Shown: piece by piece, positions 7,126 through 15,246 of the stretch
How positions within the stretch are numbered: position 1 is the first letter of the stretch
Layout of the letters: every line of letters starts with the position of its first letter
Source of the DNA: Streptomyces spiramenti
GTDB lineage: Bacteria > Actinomycetota > Actinomycetes > Streptomycetales > Streptomycetaceae
Length of the DNA: 43,124 bases
Assembly (NCBI RefSeq): GCF_012034385.1
Contig: NZ_JAAVJB010000007.1
Location: forward strand, 18,131-61,254
Direction of reading: 5' to 3'
Notes under the pieces: generated by a model
Told to the model about the DNA's origin: nothing
The model's input: only the letters and a program-made list of their open reading frames with translations
Databases searched by the model: none
Position numbers and translations under genes: made by a program

Positions 7126-8256
7126 TCAGCGGACGCCGAGACCGCCGTCTTCGGTGATCTCCTGCTTCCCGACGTCGGCGAGGACCTTGTTCAGCAGCGT
7201 CAGGTCGTAGATGCCGGTCAGGTCGGTCTCGTCGAGCAGCCCGGCGGCGACCGCGTGGTCGGCGCCGTCGCGCAGGCTGGTGGCGATCGGGTCGTACAGG
7301 AACTCGACGTTGGCGAAGGCCGGGTCGAGCACGTCCTCCGGCAGCGGGCTGCCGTTGAGCGCCTCCAGGGCCGCGTTGGCCTCCGACTTGGCGTCCTCGG
7401 GGTTGTCGTTGATCCAGTCGGTGGTGGTCACCAGACCGCGGATGACCGCCTCCACCACGTCGGGATGCTCCTCCAGGAAGCTCTGGGAGGCGATGAGGTG
7501 GGTGACGACGTACCGGCCGTCCTCCCACAGCTCGCCCTCGTCGAGCAGCGTCTCCGCCCCGCGGGTGACGAGGTTGGCCGCGGAGGGCTCCGGAACCCAG
7601 GCACCGTCGATCGCGCCCGACTCGTAGGCGTTGGGTATCTCGGCGTTGGGGATGCGCAGCACCGTGACGTCGCCCCGTCCGGTCGCCGGATCGACCTCGA
7701 AGCCCTCGCCCACCAGATAGTTCAGCAGCGCCACGTCCTGGGTGTTGCCGAGCTGCGGGGTGGCGATCGACTTCCCGGCCAGGTCGTCGAGGCCGTCGAC
7801 GGTGTCGGGGTTGACCACGAGGGAGGCGCCTCCGGAGGCCGCGCCGGCCACGACGCGCAACGCCTGGCCGCCGGACTGGGCGAAGCCGTTAATGGCGGGG
7901 TTGGGGCCGATGAACGTCAGGTCGACGGCGCCCGCGTTGAGCGCCTCGATGGCGGAGGGGCCGGCGTTGAAGACCTGCGTGTTGATCTCGGTGCCGCCCA
8001 GCTCCTGGCGGATGGCACCGTCGTCGTCCAGCCCGATCAGCGCGGTGGCGTGGGTGATGTTGGCGAAGTAGCCGATGTTCACCCGGTCGGTGGAGAGGCT
8101 CGCGGCGTCGGAGTCCCGCGAGCCGGAGCCGGAGCCGGAACCCGAGTCGGAGGAGCCGGAGCTCTCGGAACCGTAGCCGCAGGCGGAGACGGCCAGCAGG
8201 AGGGCGGCGGCGCCACCGACGAGACGGACGGATCTGCGGGGGAGGAGCGTACGCAC
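7126..8256 (-). CDS. ssuA: ABC transporter substrate-binding lipoprotein, SsuA-like
   Basis: 376 residues starting at GTG (8254-8256). The signal peptide [20 protein letters not shown] ends in a VSAC lipobox, with Cys26 as the lipidation site. A Ser/Gly/Asp linker follows (about residues 30-55), then a type-II periplasmic-binding domain of the NMT1/SsuA kind beginning [20 protein letters not shown]. It should sit on the outer face of the membrane and deliver a sulfonate-type ligand to SsuBC. It is separated from cysN by 251 bp, the largest gap in the - strand block, so a separate promoter is possible. Confidence 0.88.
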   Translation of the reverse strand: MRTLLPRRSVRLVGGAAALLLAVSACGYGSESSGSSDSGSGSGSGSRDSDAASLSTDRVNIGYFANITHATALIGLDDDGAIRQELGGTEINTQVFNAGPSAIEALNAGAVDLTFIGPNPAINGFAQSGGQALRVVAGAASGGASLVVNPDTVDGLDDLAGKSIATPQLGNTQDVALLNYLVGEGFEVDPATGRGDVTVLRIPNAEIPNAYESGAIDGAWVPEPSAANLVTRGAETLLDEGELWEDGRYVVTHLIASQSFLEEHPDVVEAVIRGLVTTTDWINDNPEDAKSEANAALEALNGSPLPEDVLDPAFANVEFLYDPIATSLRDGADHAVAAGLLDETDLTGIYDLTLLNKVLADVGKQEITEDGGLGVR

Positions 8257-8507
8257 GGGATGTCCCTTCGGGGCCGGGCGCCGCTGGGGGCTACTCCGGC
8301 CCGGTTCTGACGGGCAGTGGGTGTCGGACGGGGCGTGACGGCCGCACGGCTGCGGGCGTCACCGTGCACATCGTCCGATGCCACCCTGCCCGCTGCCGCG
8401 CAGGCCGCTGCCGATCCGTCCGCCCGCCTGGTCGAAGGTGGCGAACGCGCCACCGATCGCCGGCCTGTCGGGCCGGGGGCGGCTGACGTGGGGAGGCGTC
8501 GTCATGG
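8257..8507. other. Intergenic region between cysN and ssuA
   Basis: No gene is supported. A 48-codon frame on the - strand starts just after the cysN stop codon, but it has no recognisable content. No leader-peptide core like those before ssuE and cysI was found here. Confidence 0.5.
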
Positions 8508-9875
8508 TCAGAAGTCCCAGCCCTCGTCGTCGGCCCGGTCGGCGTCCTGGCCGCGGCCGAACGCCTCGCCCGCCATCCCCGCGGTCAGCGTGGTGCCGTC
8601 GGCCGGGTCGATCAGCAGGAAGGATCCGGTACGGCGGGACTCGGCGTAGGCGTCCAGCGCCAGTGGCTCGGCGGCACGGACCACGATCCGGCCGATGTCG
8701 TTGGCGGCCAGCTCGGCGGGGTCGGGCTCGTGGCTCAGGTCGGCGAGGGAGAGCCGGGAGGGGATCTCCCTGACGACGGCCTTCACGGTGCGGGTGGTGT
8801 GCTTGAGCAGCACGCGCGCCCCCACCCGCAGCGGCCGGTCGTGCAGGTGGCACACCGTCGCGGTCAGGTCCTGGGTGGGTGCCGCGGCCGTCGCGGCCGG
8901 GGCGATCAGGTCGCCGCGCGAGACGTCGAGGTCGTCGGCGAGCCGGAGTGTCACCGACTGCGGGGCCCAGGCGACGTCCACGGGCTCGCCCAGCAGGTCG
9001 ATCCCGGTGATTGTCGTGAGCCGCCCCGACGGCAGCACCGCCACGCGTTCCCCGACCCGCAGCACCCCGGAGGAGAGCTGGCCCGCGTAGCCGCGGTAGT
9101 CGGGGAGCTCCTCGCTCTGCGGCCGGATCACGTACTGCACGGGGAACCTCGCAGGGTCCTCGGTGGGGTCGTCCGCGACCCGCACTCCCTCCAGGTGCTC
9201 CAGGACCGTCGGACCGCCGTACCAGTCCATCGCCGCCGAGGGGGTGACGACGTTGTCGCCGGTGAGGGCCGAGATCGGGACGGCGGTCACCTCCGGCACA
9301 CCCAGGCTCGCGGCGTACTCGGTGAACTCGGCCGCGATGGCGGCGAAGACGGGCTCGGCGTACTCCACCAGGTCCATCTTGTTGACCGCGAGGACGAGGT
9401 GCGGGACGCGCAGCAGTGCCGCCACCGCCGCGTGACGGCGGGTCTGCTCCACGACGCCGTTGCGGGCGTCCACCAGGACCACCGCCAGCTGGGCGGTGGA
9501 GGCACCCGTCACCATGTTGCGGGTGTACTGCACGTGGCCGGGGGTGTCGGCGAGGATGAAGCGGCGGCGCGCGGTGGCGAAGTAGCGGTAGGCCACGTCG
9601 ATGGTGATGCCCTGCTCGCGTTCCGCCCGCAGGCCGTCGGTCAGCAGCGCGAGGTCGGGCTCGCCGCGCCCCCGGCTGCGGCTGGCGTGCTCGACTGCCT
9701 CCAGTTGGTCGGTCAGCACGGACTTGGAGTCGTGGAGCAGCCTGCCCACCAGGGTGGACTTGCCGTCGTCGACCGAACCCGCGGTGGCGAACCGCAGCAG
9801 TGAGGTGGCGGCGGTCTGCTCGCTCAGCGACGACCGGGTCCGGCCGTGCGTGGGGCCGTGCGTCGGGGCGGTCAT
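8508..9875 (-). CDS. cysN: Sulfate adenylyltransferase subunit 1 (GTPase)
   Basis: 455 residues. This is the EF-Tu-like regulatory GTPase of ATP sulfurylase: G1 GSVDDGKSTL, G3 DTPGHVQYTRNM, G4 NKMD (in LAVNKMDLV), then two beta-barrel domains. No APS-kinase domain is fused, and CysC is encoded separately two genes upstream. With CysD it activates sulfate to APS. The ATG (9873-9875) shares one base with the cysD TGA (TGATG), so the two are translationally coupled. The frame stays open upstream, but the extra residues belong to the overlapping cysD region. Confidence 0.95.
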   Translation of the reverse strand: MTAPTHGPTHGRTRSSLSEQTAATSLLRFATAGSVDDGKSTLVGRLLHDSKSVLTDQLEAVEHASRSRGRGEPDLALLTDGLRAEREQGITIDVAYRYFATARRRFILADTPGHVQYTRNMVTGASTAQLAVVLVDARNGVVEQTRRHAAVAALLRVPHLVLAVNKMDLVEYAEPVFAAIAAEFTEYAASLGVPEVTAVPISALTGDNVVTPSAAMDWYGGPTVLEHLEGVRVADDPTEDPARFPVQYVIRPQSEELPDYRGYAGQLSSGVLRVGERVAVLPSGRLTTITGIDLLGEPVDVAWAPQSVTLRLADDLDVSRGDLIAPAATAAAPTQDLTATVCHLHDRPLRVGARVLLKHTTRTVKAVVREIPSRLSLADLSHEPDPAELAANDIGRIVVRAAEPLALDAYAESRRTGSFLLIDPADGTTLTAGMAGEAFGRGQDADRADDEGWDF

Positions 9876-10846
9876 CAGAAGTACCCTTCGCGCTTGCGGT
9901 CTTCCATCGCGGCTTCGGAGAGTTTGTCGTCGGCGCGGGTCGCGCCGCGCTCGGTCAGGCGGGAGGCGGCGATCTCCAGGATCACCTTCTCGACGCTGTC
10001 CGCGTCGGACTCCACCGCGCCGGTGCAGGACATGTCGCCGACGGTGCGGTAGCGGACCCGTCGGGTCCCGGACTCCTCCCCTTCGCGGGGGCCGCCCCAC
10101 GCGCCGGGGGCCAGCCACATGCCGTCGCGGCGGAACACCTCCCGCTCGTGGGCGTAGTAGATCGCGGGCAGCTCGACCTCCTCCCGGGCGATGTACTGCC
10201 AGACGTCCAGTTCGGTCCAGTTGGAGAGCGGGAACACTCGGACGTGCTCGCCCGGCGCGTGGCGGCCGTTGTAGAGCTGCCACAGCTCCGGGCGCTGGCG
10301 GCGGGGGTCCCAGCCGCCGAACTCGTCCCGCAGCGAGAAGACGCGTTCCTTGGCGCGGGCCTTCTCCTCGTCGCGCCTGCCACCGCCGAAGACCGCGTCG
10401 AACCGGTTGCGGTCGATCGCGTCCAGCAACGGAACGGTCTGCAGGGGGTTGCGGGTGCCGTCGGGGCGCTCCCGGAGCCGGCCGTCGTCGATGAACTCCT
10501 GCACGGAGGCGACGTGCAGCCGCAGGCCGTGCTCGGCGACGCGGCGGTCCCGGTACTCCAGCACCTCGGGGAAGTTGTGCCCGGTGTCCACGTGCAGCAG
10601 GGCGAACGGCGGTGGCGCCGGGCGGAACGCCTTCAGCGCCAGGTGCAGCATGACGATCGAGTCCTTGCCGCCGGAGAAGAGGATCACCGGCCGCTCGAAC
10701 TCGCCCGCCACCTCCCGGAAGATGTGGACCGCCTCCGACTCCAGTGCGTCGAGGTGGGAGAGGGCGAAGGGGCTGCCGGCGCTGTCGCCGTCGCCCGTTC
10801 CGCCCGGGCCCCCTCTCCTGGGGGTGACCTTGGCCGCGGTGCTCAC
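9875..10846 (-). CDS. cysD: Sulfate adenylyltransferase subunit 2
   Basis: 323 residues. The PP-loop SGGKDS (in VILFSGGKDSIVML) binds ATP and marks the catalytic subunit of ATP sulfurylase. HVDTGHNFPE and the C-terminal RYRTVGDMSCTGAVES are family signatures, and the protein ends REGYF as usual for CysD. It works with CysN to convert ATP and sulfate to APS. The GTG start (10844-10846) overlaps the cysC stop in a GTGA, and it is preferred over the longer open frame because the upstream residues only mirror cysC. Full length, no missing motif. Confidence 0.95.
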   Translation of the reverse strand: MSTAAKVTPRRGGPGGTGDGDSAGSPFALSHLDALESEAVHIFREVAGEFERPVILFSGGKDSIVMLHLALKAFRPAPPPFALLHVDTGHNFPEVLEYRDRRVAEHGLRLHVASVQEFIDDGRLRERPDGTRNPLQTVPLLDAIDRNRFDAVFGGGRRDEEKARAKERVFSLRDEFGGWDPRRQRPELWQLYNGRHAPGEHVRVFPLSNWTELDVWQYIAREEVELPAIYYAHEREVFRRDGMWLAPGAWGGPREGEESGTRRVRYRTVGDMSCTGAVESDADSVEKVILEIAASRLTERGATRADDKLSEAAMEDRKREGYF

Positions 10847-11412
10847 AGCAGTCCCCTTTCGCTCAGCAGGGCGTGGAGCGCCTCCGCGGACTGCTCCACG
10901 GTCATCTCGTGCGCCGCTATTCGCAGGTCGGGCCGGGCAGGCGACTCGTACGGGTCGTCCACACCGGTCAGTCCGGACAACTCCCCGGCCGCCTGCCGCG
11001 CGTAGAGGCCCTTGACGTCCCGGCGCGAGCAGACCTCCACCGGGGTGGCGACGTGCACCTCCAGGTACGCGGTGCCCGCTGCCTCGTGGTGGGCGCGGAC
11101 CGCCTCCCGAGTGTCGGCGTACGGCGCGATCACCGGGACGAGCACGGTCACGCCGTGGGAGGCCAGCAGTTCCGCCACCCATCCGATGCGCCGCACGTTG
11201 ACGTCCCGGTCGGCGCGGGTGAAGCCGAGCCCCGCCGACAGATAGCTCCGTACCTCGTCCCCGTCGAGGAGCTCGACCCGGCCCCCGGCGGCGCGGAGCC
11301 GCGCCGCGAGGCTCTCGGCGATCGTGGTCTTGCCCGCGCTGGGCAGCCCGGTCAGCCACACGGTGGCGCCGGTGCCCACGGCGGTGGTCGTCGTGGTCTG
11401 CGGCACGGTCAT
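10843..11412 (-). CDS. cysC: Adenylylsulfate kinase (APS kinase)
   Basis: 189 residues. P-loop GLPSAGKTTIA, then DGDEVRSYLSAGLGFTRADR with the Asp and Arg residues of the APS site, the RRIGWVAELL helix, and KGLYARQAAGE in the lid region. It phosphorylates APS to PAPS. The ATG at 11410-11412 follows a weak GGGACGAG ribosome site; upstream the frame is open through a hexamer repeat that would encode RDRDRD, which I regard as untranslated. Given that the CysH here looks like an APS reductase, the PAPS made may serve sulfotransferases rather than reduction (inference). Confidence 0.92.
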   Translation of the reverse strand: MTVPQTTTTTAVGTGATVWLTGLPSAGKTTIAESLAARLRAAGGRVELLDGDEVRSYLSAGLGFTRADRDVNVRRIGWVAELLASHGVTVLVPVIAPYADTREAVRAHHEAAGTAYLEVHVATPVEVCSRRDVKGLYARQAAGELSGLTGVDDPYESPARPDLRIAAHEMTVEQSAEALHALLSERGLL

Positions 11413-11431
11413 CGTCTCGTCCCGTCCGTCG

Positions 11432-11456
11432 TCTCGGTCTCGGTCTCGGTCTCGGT
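11432..11456. repeat. Hexanucleotide tandem repeat upstream of cysC
   Basis: About four copies of TCTCGG in the 86-bp gap between cysH and cysC. It could change the distance from a ribosome site or promoter to cysC by 6-bp steps. No function shown. Confidence 0.7.
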
Positions 11457-11498
11457 AGCGTTCACCCGGTGCGCCGCCGCGGCGGTCGCGTGGCCCGG

Positions 11499-12194
11499 TC
11501 AGCCGTGCAGCCCGCACTCGGTCTTGCCGCGCCCGGCCCAGCGGCCGGCGCGTGCGTCCTCGCCCGGCGCGACCCGGCGTGTACAGGGGGCGCAGCCGAC
11601 GGAGGCGTACCCGTCGTCGAGCAGCGGGTTGGTGAGGACGCCGTGCTCGGCGACGTAGGCGTCCACGTCCCGCTGCGTCCAACGGGCGATCGGCGCGATC
11701 TTGACCTTGCCGCGGCGTTCGTCCCACCCCACCACCGGCGTCCCCGCCCGGGTGGGCGACTCGTCGCGGCGCAGCCCTGTCGCCCATGCGCGGTAGCCGC
11801 TCAGGCCGCGACGCAGTGGTTCGACCTTCCGCAGCGCACAGCAGCGGTCGGGGTCGCGGTCGTGGAGCGCCGGGCCGTGCTCGGCGTCCTGCTCGGCGAC
11901 GGTCCGCGGCGGGGTCAGGGTGACGACGTTGACGTCCATCACCGCGGCGACCGCGTCCCGGGTGCCGAGCGTCTCGGGGAAGTGGTAGCCCGTGTCGAGG
12001 AAGATCACGTCCACGCCGGGGCGGACCCGCGCCGCGAGGTGGGCGACGACCGCGTCCTCCATCGAGGAGGTGACGCAGAACGCGTCCTGGAAGGTCTCCG
12101 CCGCCCAGGCCAGGATGTCCAGGGCCGGGGCGTCCTCCAGCTCCCGGCCGGCGCGTTCGGCCACCGCCCGCGTACCGGGATCGGGCCGGGTCAC
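11499..12194 (-). CDS. cysH: Phosphoadenylyl-/adenylyl-sulfate reductase, iron-sulfur type
   Basis: 231 residues. The PP-loop-like region is VTSSMEDAVVAHL (about residues 41-53). Cysteines at 118-119 and 201/204 make the CC...CxxC set that holds a [4Fe-4S] cluster in APS-using reductases, and the C-terminal KTECGLH carries the catalytic Cys227. PAPS-only enzymes of the E. coli type lack the cluster cysteines, so APS is the likely substrate; thioredoxin would be the donor. The GTG start (12192-12194) overlaps the previous stop codon in a GTGA. A longer open frame upstream only mirrors the neighbouring gene. Confidence 0.92.
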   Translation of the reverse strand: MTRPDPGTRAVAERAGRELEDAPALDILAWAAETFQDAFCVTSSMEDAVVAHLAARVRPGVDVIFLDTGYHFPETLGTRDAVAAVMDVNVVTLTPPRTVAEQDAEHGPALHDRDPDRCCALRKVEPLRRGLSGYRAWATGLRRDESPTRAGTPVVGWDERRGKVKIAPIARWTQRDVDAYVAEHGVLTNPLLDDGYASVGCAPCTRRVAPGEDARAGRWAGRGKTECGLHG

Positions 12195-12409
12195 CGCTCC
12201 TCGTCCCCGACGCCGGCCGGCGGCTCCCGGCCGTCCGCCTCCCCGGTGGTGGGGGAGCGGGTGAACCCGGCTGCCAGCAGGCCCAGGAACTTCAGCCGGA
12301 ACGCCCGGTTGCAGTCGGGGCACTCCCAGGTGCCGTGTCCCTCCTCCGACGGACGCAGGTCCTCCTCGCCGCAGTACGGGCAGTAGTACGGGGCGGCGCG
12401 TTCACTCAT
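12191..12409 (-). CDS. Small zinc-ribbon/rubredoxin-like protein of the sulfite reductase operon
   Basis: 72 residues. Two CxxC knuckles (YYCPYCGEE at residues 9-17 and WECPDCNRAF near 28-37) form a probable zinc or iron site, followed by a short hydrophobic stretch LKFLGLLAAGF and an acidic tail. It overlaps cysI (ATGA) and cysH (GTGA), so it is co-translated with both. A hypothetical protein sits in the same place in the S. coelicolor cluster as I remember it. It could be an electron carrier or an assembly factor for CysI or CysH; neither is shown. Confidence 0.85.
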   Translation of the reverse strand: MSERAAPYYCPYCGEEDLRPSEEGHGTWECPDCNRAFRLKFLGLLAAGFTRSPTTGEADGREPPAGVGDEER

Positions 12410-14100
12410 GAGAGGGCCTCCTCGTCCGCGCGGGCCGCCCAGGTGGCGAACCGCTCGCCTTCCGCCCGCTGGTCGCTGAAGTTGCGCAGCACCCGCTCGA
12501 CGTAGTCGGGGAGTTCGTCGGAGGTGACCTTGAGACCGCGGACCTTGCGTCCGAACCCCGGCTCCAGCCCGAGCGAGCCGCCCAGGTGGACCTGGAACCC
12601 CTCCACCTGCCGGCCCTCGGCGTCCGTCACCAACTGCCCCTTGAGACCGATGTCCGCGATCTGGATACGGGCGCAGGAGTTGGGGCAGCCGTTGACGTTG
12701 ATGGTGACCGGCTCCGTGAACTCGGGGAGTCGCTTCTCCAGTTCGTCGATCAGCGAGGCGGCACGCCCCTTGGTCTCGACGATGGCCAGCTTGCAGAACT
12801 CGATGCCGGTGCAGGCCATGGTGCCGCGCCGGAACGGTGAGGGGGAGGTGGTGAGGTCCAGGGCCGCCAACCCCTCGACGAGCGAGGGGACGCGGTCCTC
12901 CTCGATGTCGAGGACGACCATCTTCTGCTCGGCCGTGGTGCGGACCCGCTCGGAACCGTGCGCCTCGGCGAGGTCGGCGATCCGGATCAGGGTGGCGCCG
13001 TCCACCCGGCCCACCCGCGGGGCGAACCCCACGTAGTGGCGGCCGTCGCGCTGCCGGTGCACCCCGACGTGGTCGCGCCAGCGCTCGACGGGCGCGTCGG
13101 GTGCCGGGCCGTCCAGGAGCGCCCGGCCGAGGTACTCCTGCTCCAGCACCTCGCGGAAGCGGGCCGCGCCCCAGTCGGCGACGAGGAACTTCAGCCGCGC
13201 GCGGGTCCGCAGCCGGCGGTAGCCGTGGTCGCGGAAGATGCCGATGACGCCCTCGTAGACGTCGGCCACCTCCTCCAGCGGGACCCAGGCGCCGAGCCGC
13301 ACTCCGATCTTGGGGTTGGTGGACAGGCCTCCACCGACCCACAGGTCGAACCCCGGGCCGTGCTCGGGGTGGTCGACGCCGACGAAGGCGACGTCGTTGA
13401 TCTCGTGGGCGACGTCCAGCTGCGGCGACCCCGAGATCGCCGACTTGAACTTCCGCGGCAGGTTGGAGAAGTCCGGGTTGCCGACGACACGCCGCTGGAT
13501 CTCGTCGATCGCCGGCGTGCCGTCGATGATCTCGTCCTCGGCGATCCCGGCCACGGGGGACCCCAGGATCACGCGTGGAGTGTCGCCGCACGCCTCGGTG
13601 GTGGAGAGTCCCACGCCCTCCAGCCGCCGCCAGATCTCCGGCATGTCCTCGATGCGGATCCAGTGGTACTGGACGTTCTGCCGGTCGGTGATGTCCGCCG
13701 TCCCGCGGCCGAACTCCTCGGATACCTCACCGATGACCCGCAGTTGGGCGGTGGTGAGACGGCCGCCGTCGATGCGGACCCGGAGCATGAAGTACTCGTC
13801 GTCCAGCTCCTCCGGCTCCAGCACCGCGGTCCGGCCGCCGTCGATGCCCGGCCGACGCTGGGTGTAGAGCCCCCACCAGCGCATCCGTCCTCGTAGGTCG
13901 GCGCCGTCGATGGAGTCGAAACCGCGCTGGGCGTAGATCGTCTCAATGCGCGTCCGCACATTGAGACCGTCGTCGTCCTTCTTGGTCTGCTCGTTGGCGT
14001 TGAGGGGGGTGAAGTGTCCGGCGGCCCACTGACCCTCGCCGCGGTGGCGGCCGGTCCTGCGACGGGTCTGGGCGGCCTTCTTCGGGGGCGTGTCGGCCAT
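12406..14100 (-). CDS. cysI: Ferredoxin-dependent sulfite (nitrite/sulfite) reductase
   Basis: 564 residues with the two-repeat siroheme reductase layout. The cluster-binding cysteines appear as C-x5-C in MACTGIEFC (about residue 425) and C-x3-C in NGCPNSCARIQI. Early siroheme/substrate residues are in ADITDRQNVQYHWIRIED. It reduces sulfite to sulfide with six electrons, probably from ferredoxin. Placement ahead of cysHCDN and in one operon with a sirohydrochlorin chelatase favours sulfite over nitrite. A GAAGGA ribosome site lies 9-10 nt before the ATG at 14098-14100. A Cys leader peptide precedes it by 186 nt. Confidence 0.93.
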   Translation of the reverse strand: MADTPPKKAAQTRRRTGRHRGEGQWAAGHFTPLNANEQTKKDDDGLNVRTRIETIYAQRGFDSIDGADLRGRMRWWGLYTQRRPGIDGGRTAVLEPEELDDEYFMLRVRIDGGRLTTAQLRVIGEVSEEFGRGTADITDRQNVQYHWIRIEDMPEIWRRLEGVGLSTTEACGDTPRVILGSPVAGIAEDEIIDGTPAIDEIQRRVVGNPDFSNLPRKFKSAISGSPQLDVAHEINDVAFVGVDHPEHGPGFDLWVGGGLSTNPKIGVRLGAWVPLEEVADVYEGVIGIFRDHGYRRLRTRARLKFLVADWGAARFREVLEQEYLGRALLDGPAPDAPVERWRDHVGVHRQRDGRHYVGFAPRVGRVDGATLIRIADLAEAHGSERVRTTAEQKMVVLDIEEDRVPSLVEGLAALDLTTSPSPFRRGTMACTGIEFCKLAIVETKGRAASLIDELEKRLPEFTEPVTINVNGCPNSCARIQIADIGLKGQLVTDAEGRQVEGFQVHLGGSLGLEPGFGRKVRGLKVTSDELPDYVERVLRNFSDQRAEGERFATWAARADEEALS

Positions 14101-14286
14101 GGGTGACGGGTCCTTCGACAGCGGCGGGCCCCGTGCCGGGTGCCGGAACAGGGGTGACCGGAGGTGGCTCGGTGCGGTCGGTACGCGCGTCGTCGCGCGG
14201 GGCGAGGTGTGGTGGGCAGGGCGGGGGCACGCACCGCGGGTGCGGGCGGCGGTGATCGGGAGTCGGGGGCTCCGGGCGGTCCGCGC

Positions 14287-14373
14287 CTACCGGCGGACGC
14301 GACACCTGGCGCTGGACATGCGGCCGAGATCGACGTGGCGTCGACTCACCAGGGCAACTCCTGCGCGGGACAT
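14287..14373 (-). CDS. Cys-containing putative leader peptide of the cysI operon
   Basis: A 28-codon ORF (ATG 14371-14373, stop TAG at 14287) ending SRRHVDLGRMSSARC then RVRR. The core R-x-H-V-D-L-x-R-x-x-S-A-x-C is the same as in the ssuE leader. An alternative GTG start at 14347-14349 gives 20 residues and has GGAG 8 nt upstream, whereas the ATG has no Shine-Dalgarno but sits 7 nt after a -10 box (leaderless). One Cys codon lies four codons before the stop. It is 186 nt upstream of cysI on the same strand and probably senses cysteine by attenuation. Confidence 0.72.
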   Translation of the reverse strand: MSRAGVALVSRRHVDLGRMSSARCRVRR

Positions 14374-14380
14374 GACGGAA

Positions 14381-14410
14381 AGATTGGCACGCACTCCGTG
14401 CGTCAGTCCA
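14381..14410 (-). promoter_or_regulatory. cys operon promoter with palindromic operator in its spacer
   Basis: On the - strand, -35 TGGACT (14410-14405), an 18-nt spacer and -10 CAATCT (14386-14381) end 7 nt before the leader ATG. The spacer contains a perfect inverted repeat ACGCAC-N3-GTGCGT (14389-14403), placed where a bound repressor would block RNA polymerase. Confidence 0.5.
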
Positions 14411-14501
14411 CAGTCTTCCGAAATGCGGACGGAACTGTCCCGAATGGTGGGACGTGCCAGGTGGGGTGGCGAGACTGCCCGCCGGGCCGGGCGCGCCGGG
14501 C

Positions 14502-15164
14502 TCAGCGGTCGTGCGCTCCGGCGGGTCCGACGTGGTCGCTCGGGTCGAGGGGGTGGGCGCCCGGCCAGGGGCCCGGCGCCCGGACCACGGTGGGCTCCGT
14601 CCCGGTGCGCGTCCCGACGACGGTGAACCCGCGCCGCCGGTAGTTCTCCAGCGCGTGCGGGCCGTCCTTGGTGCAGGTGTGCAGCCACACCCGCCGCGTC
14701 GCCTCCCGCCCCGGCCAGCGGGCGGAGAGGTCCCAGGCACGTGCGGTCCCGACCGTCAGCAGGTGGCCCCCGACACCCCTGCCGCGGAACGCCGGGAGCA
14801 GCCCGAAGTAGGCGATCTCCACCACACCCTCCGCCTGGCCGTCGAGTTCGATGTAGCCGGCCGGGGTGTCGCGCAGATACGCCACCCAGGTCTCGACCGC
14901 GGGCCGGTCCAGGTACGCGCGCCACCGGGCGTGGTCCCACCCCAGCCTGTCCACCCACCGGACGTCGCCGCCCACCGCCGTGTAGAGGAAGCGGCTGAAC
15001 TCGGGGGAGGGCACCGCCGCGCGCGCCACCCGCAGACCGTCCGGCACGCGCCCGCCCGACGGGCGGAGCGCCTGGGGAGTGGTCTGCTCCAGCGACCAGG
15101 TGGTGACCTCGGTGAGTTCGGTGGCCGTGGCGGCCTCGACGTGTCCGTTCATGGCCTCAGCCAA
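14502..15164 (-). CDS. GNAT family N-acetyltransferase
   Basis: 220 residues from a TTG at 15162-15164, or 216 from the ATG at 15150-15152. The TTG is favoured because GGAGG lies 8 nt before it, against 20 nt for the ATG. The GNAT core is clear: strand WVAYLRDTPAGYIELDG, then motif A AYFGLLPAFRGRGVGGHLL with the acetyl-CoA-binding R-G-x-G-x-G, and NYRRRGFTVVG near the end. The acceptor is unknown. A Pro/Gly-rich tail of about 30 residues follows. It lies about 90 bp upstream of the cys promoter, same strand, probably a separate unit. Confidence 0.85.
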   Translation of the reverse strand: MAEAMNGHVEAATATELTEVTTWSLEQTTPQALRPSGGRVPDGLRVARAAVPSPEFSRFLYTAVGGDVRWVDRLGWDHARWRAYLDRPAVETWVAYLRDTPAGYIELDGQAEGVVEIAYFGLLPAFRGRGVGGHLLTVGTARAWDLSARWPGREATRRVWLHTCTKDGPHALENYRRRGFTVVGTRTGTEPTVVRAPGPWPGAHPLDPSDHVGPAGAHDR

Positions 15165-15246
15165 TCAGACCGCCTCCGCCGCACCATGCCGACCTCGGGC
15201 CGTCGGCGGCCCGGCGTCGCCCCCCGCGCACCCACCGGCGGTCACG

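Noticed and set aside
8359..8505. 48-codon frame just after cysN
   Set aside because: Starts close to the cysN stop codon, but there is no ribosome site of its own or recognisable content; not enough support.
9875..11359. 494-codon version of cysD
   Set aside because: The extra N-terminal residues are the cysC region read in another frame; the GTGA overlap gives a better start.
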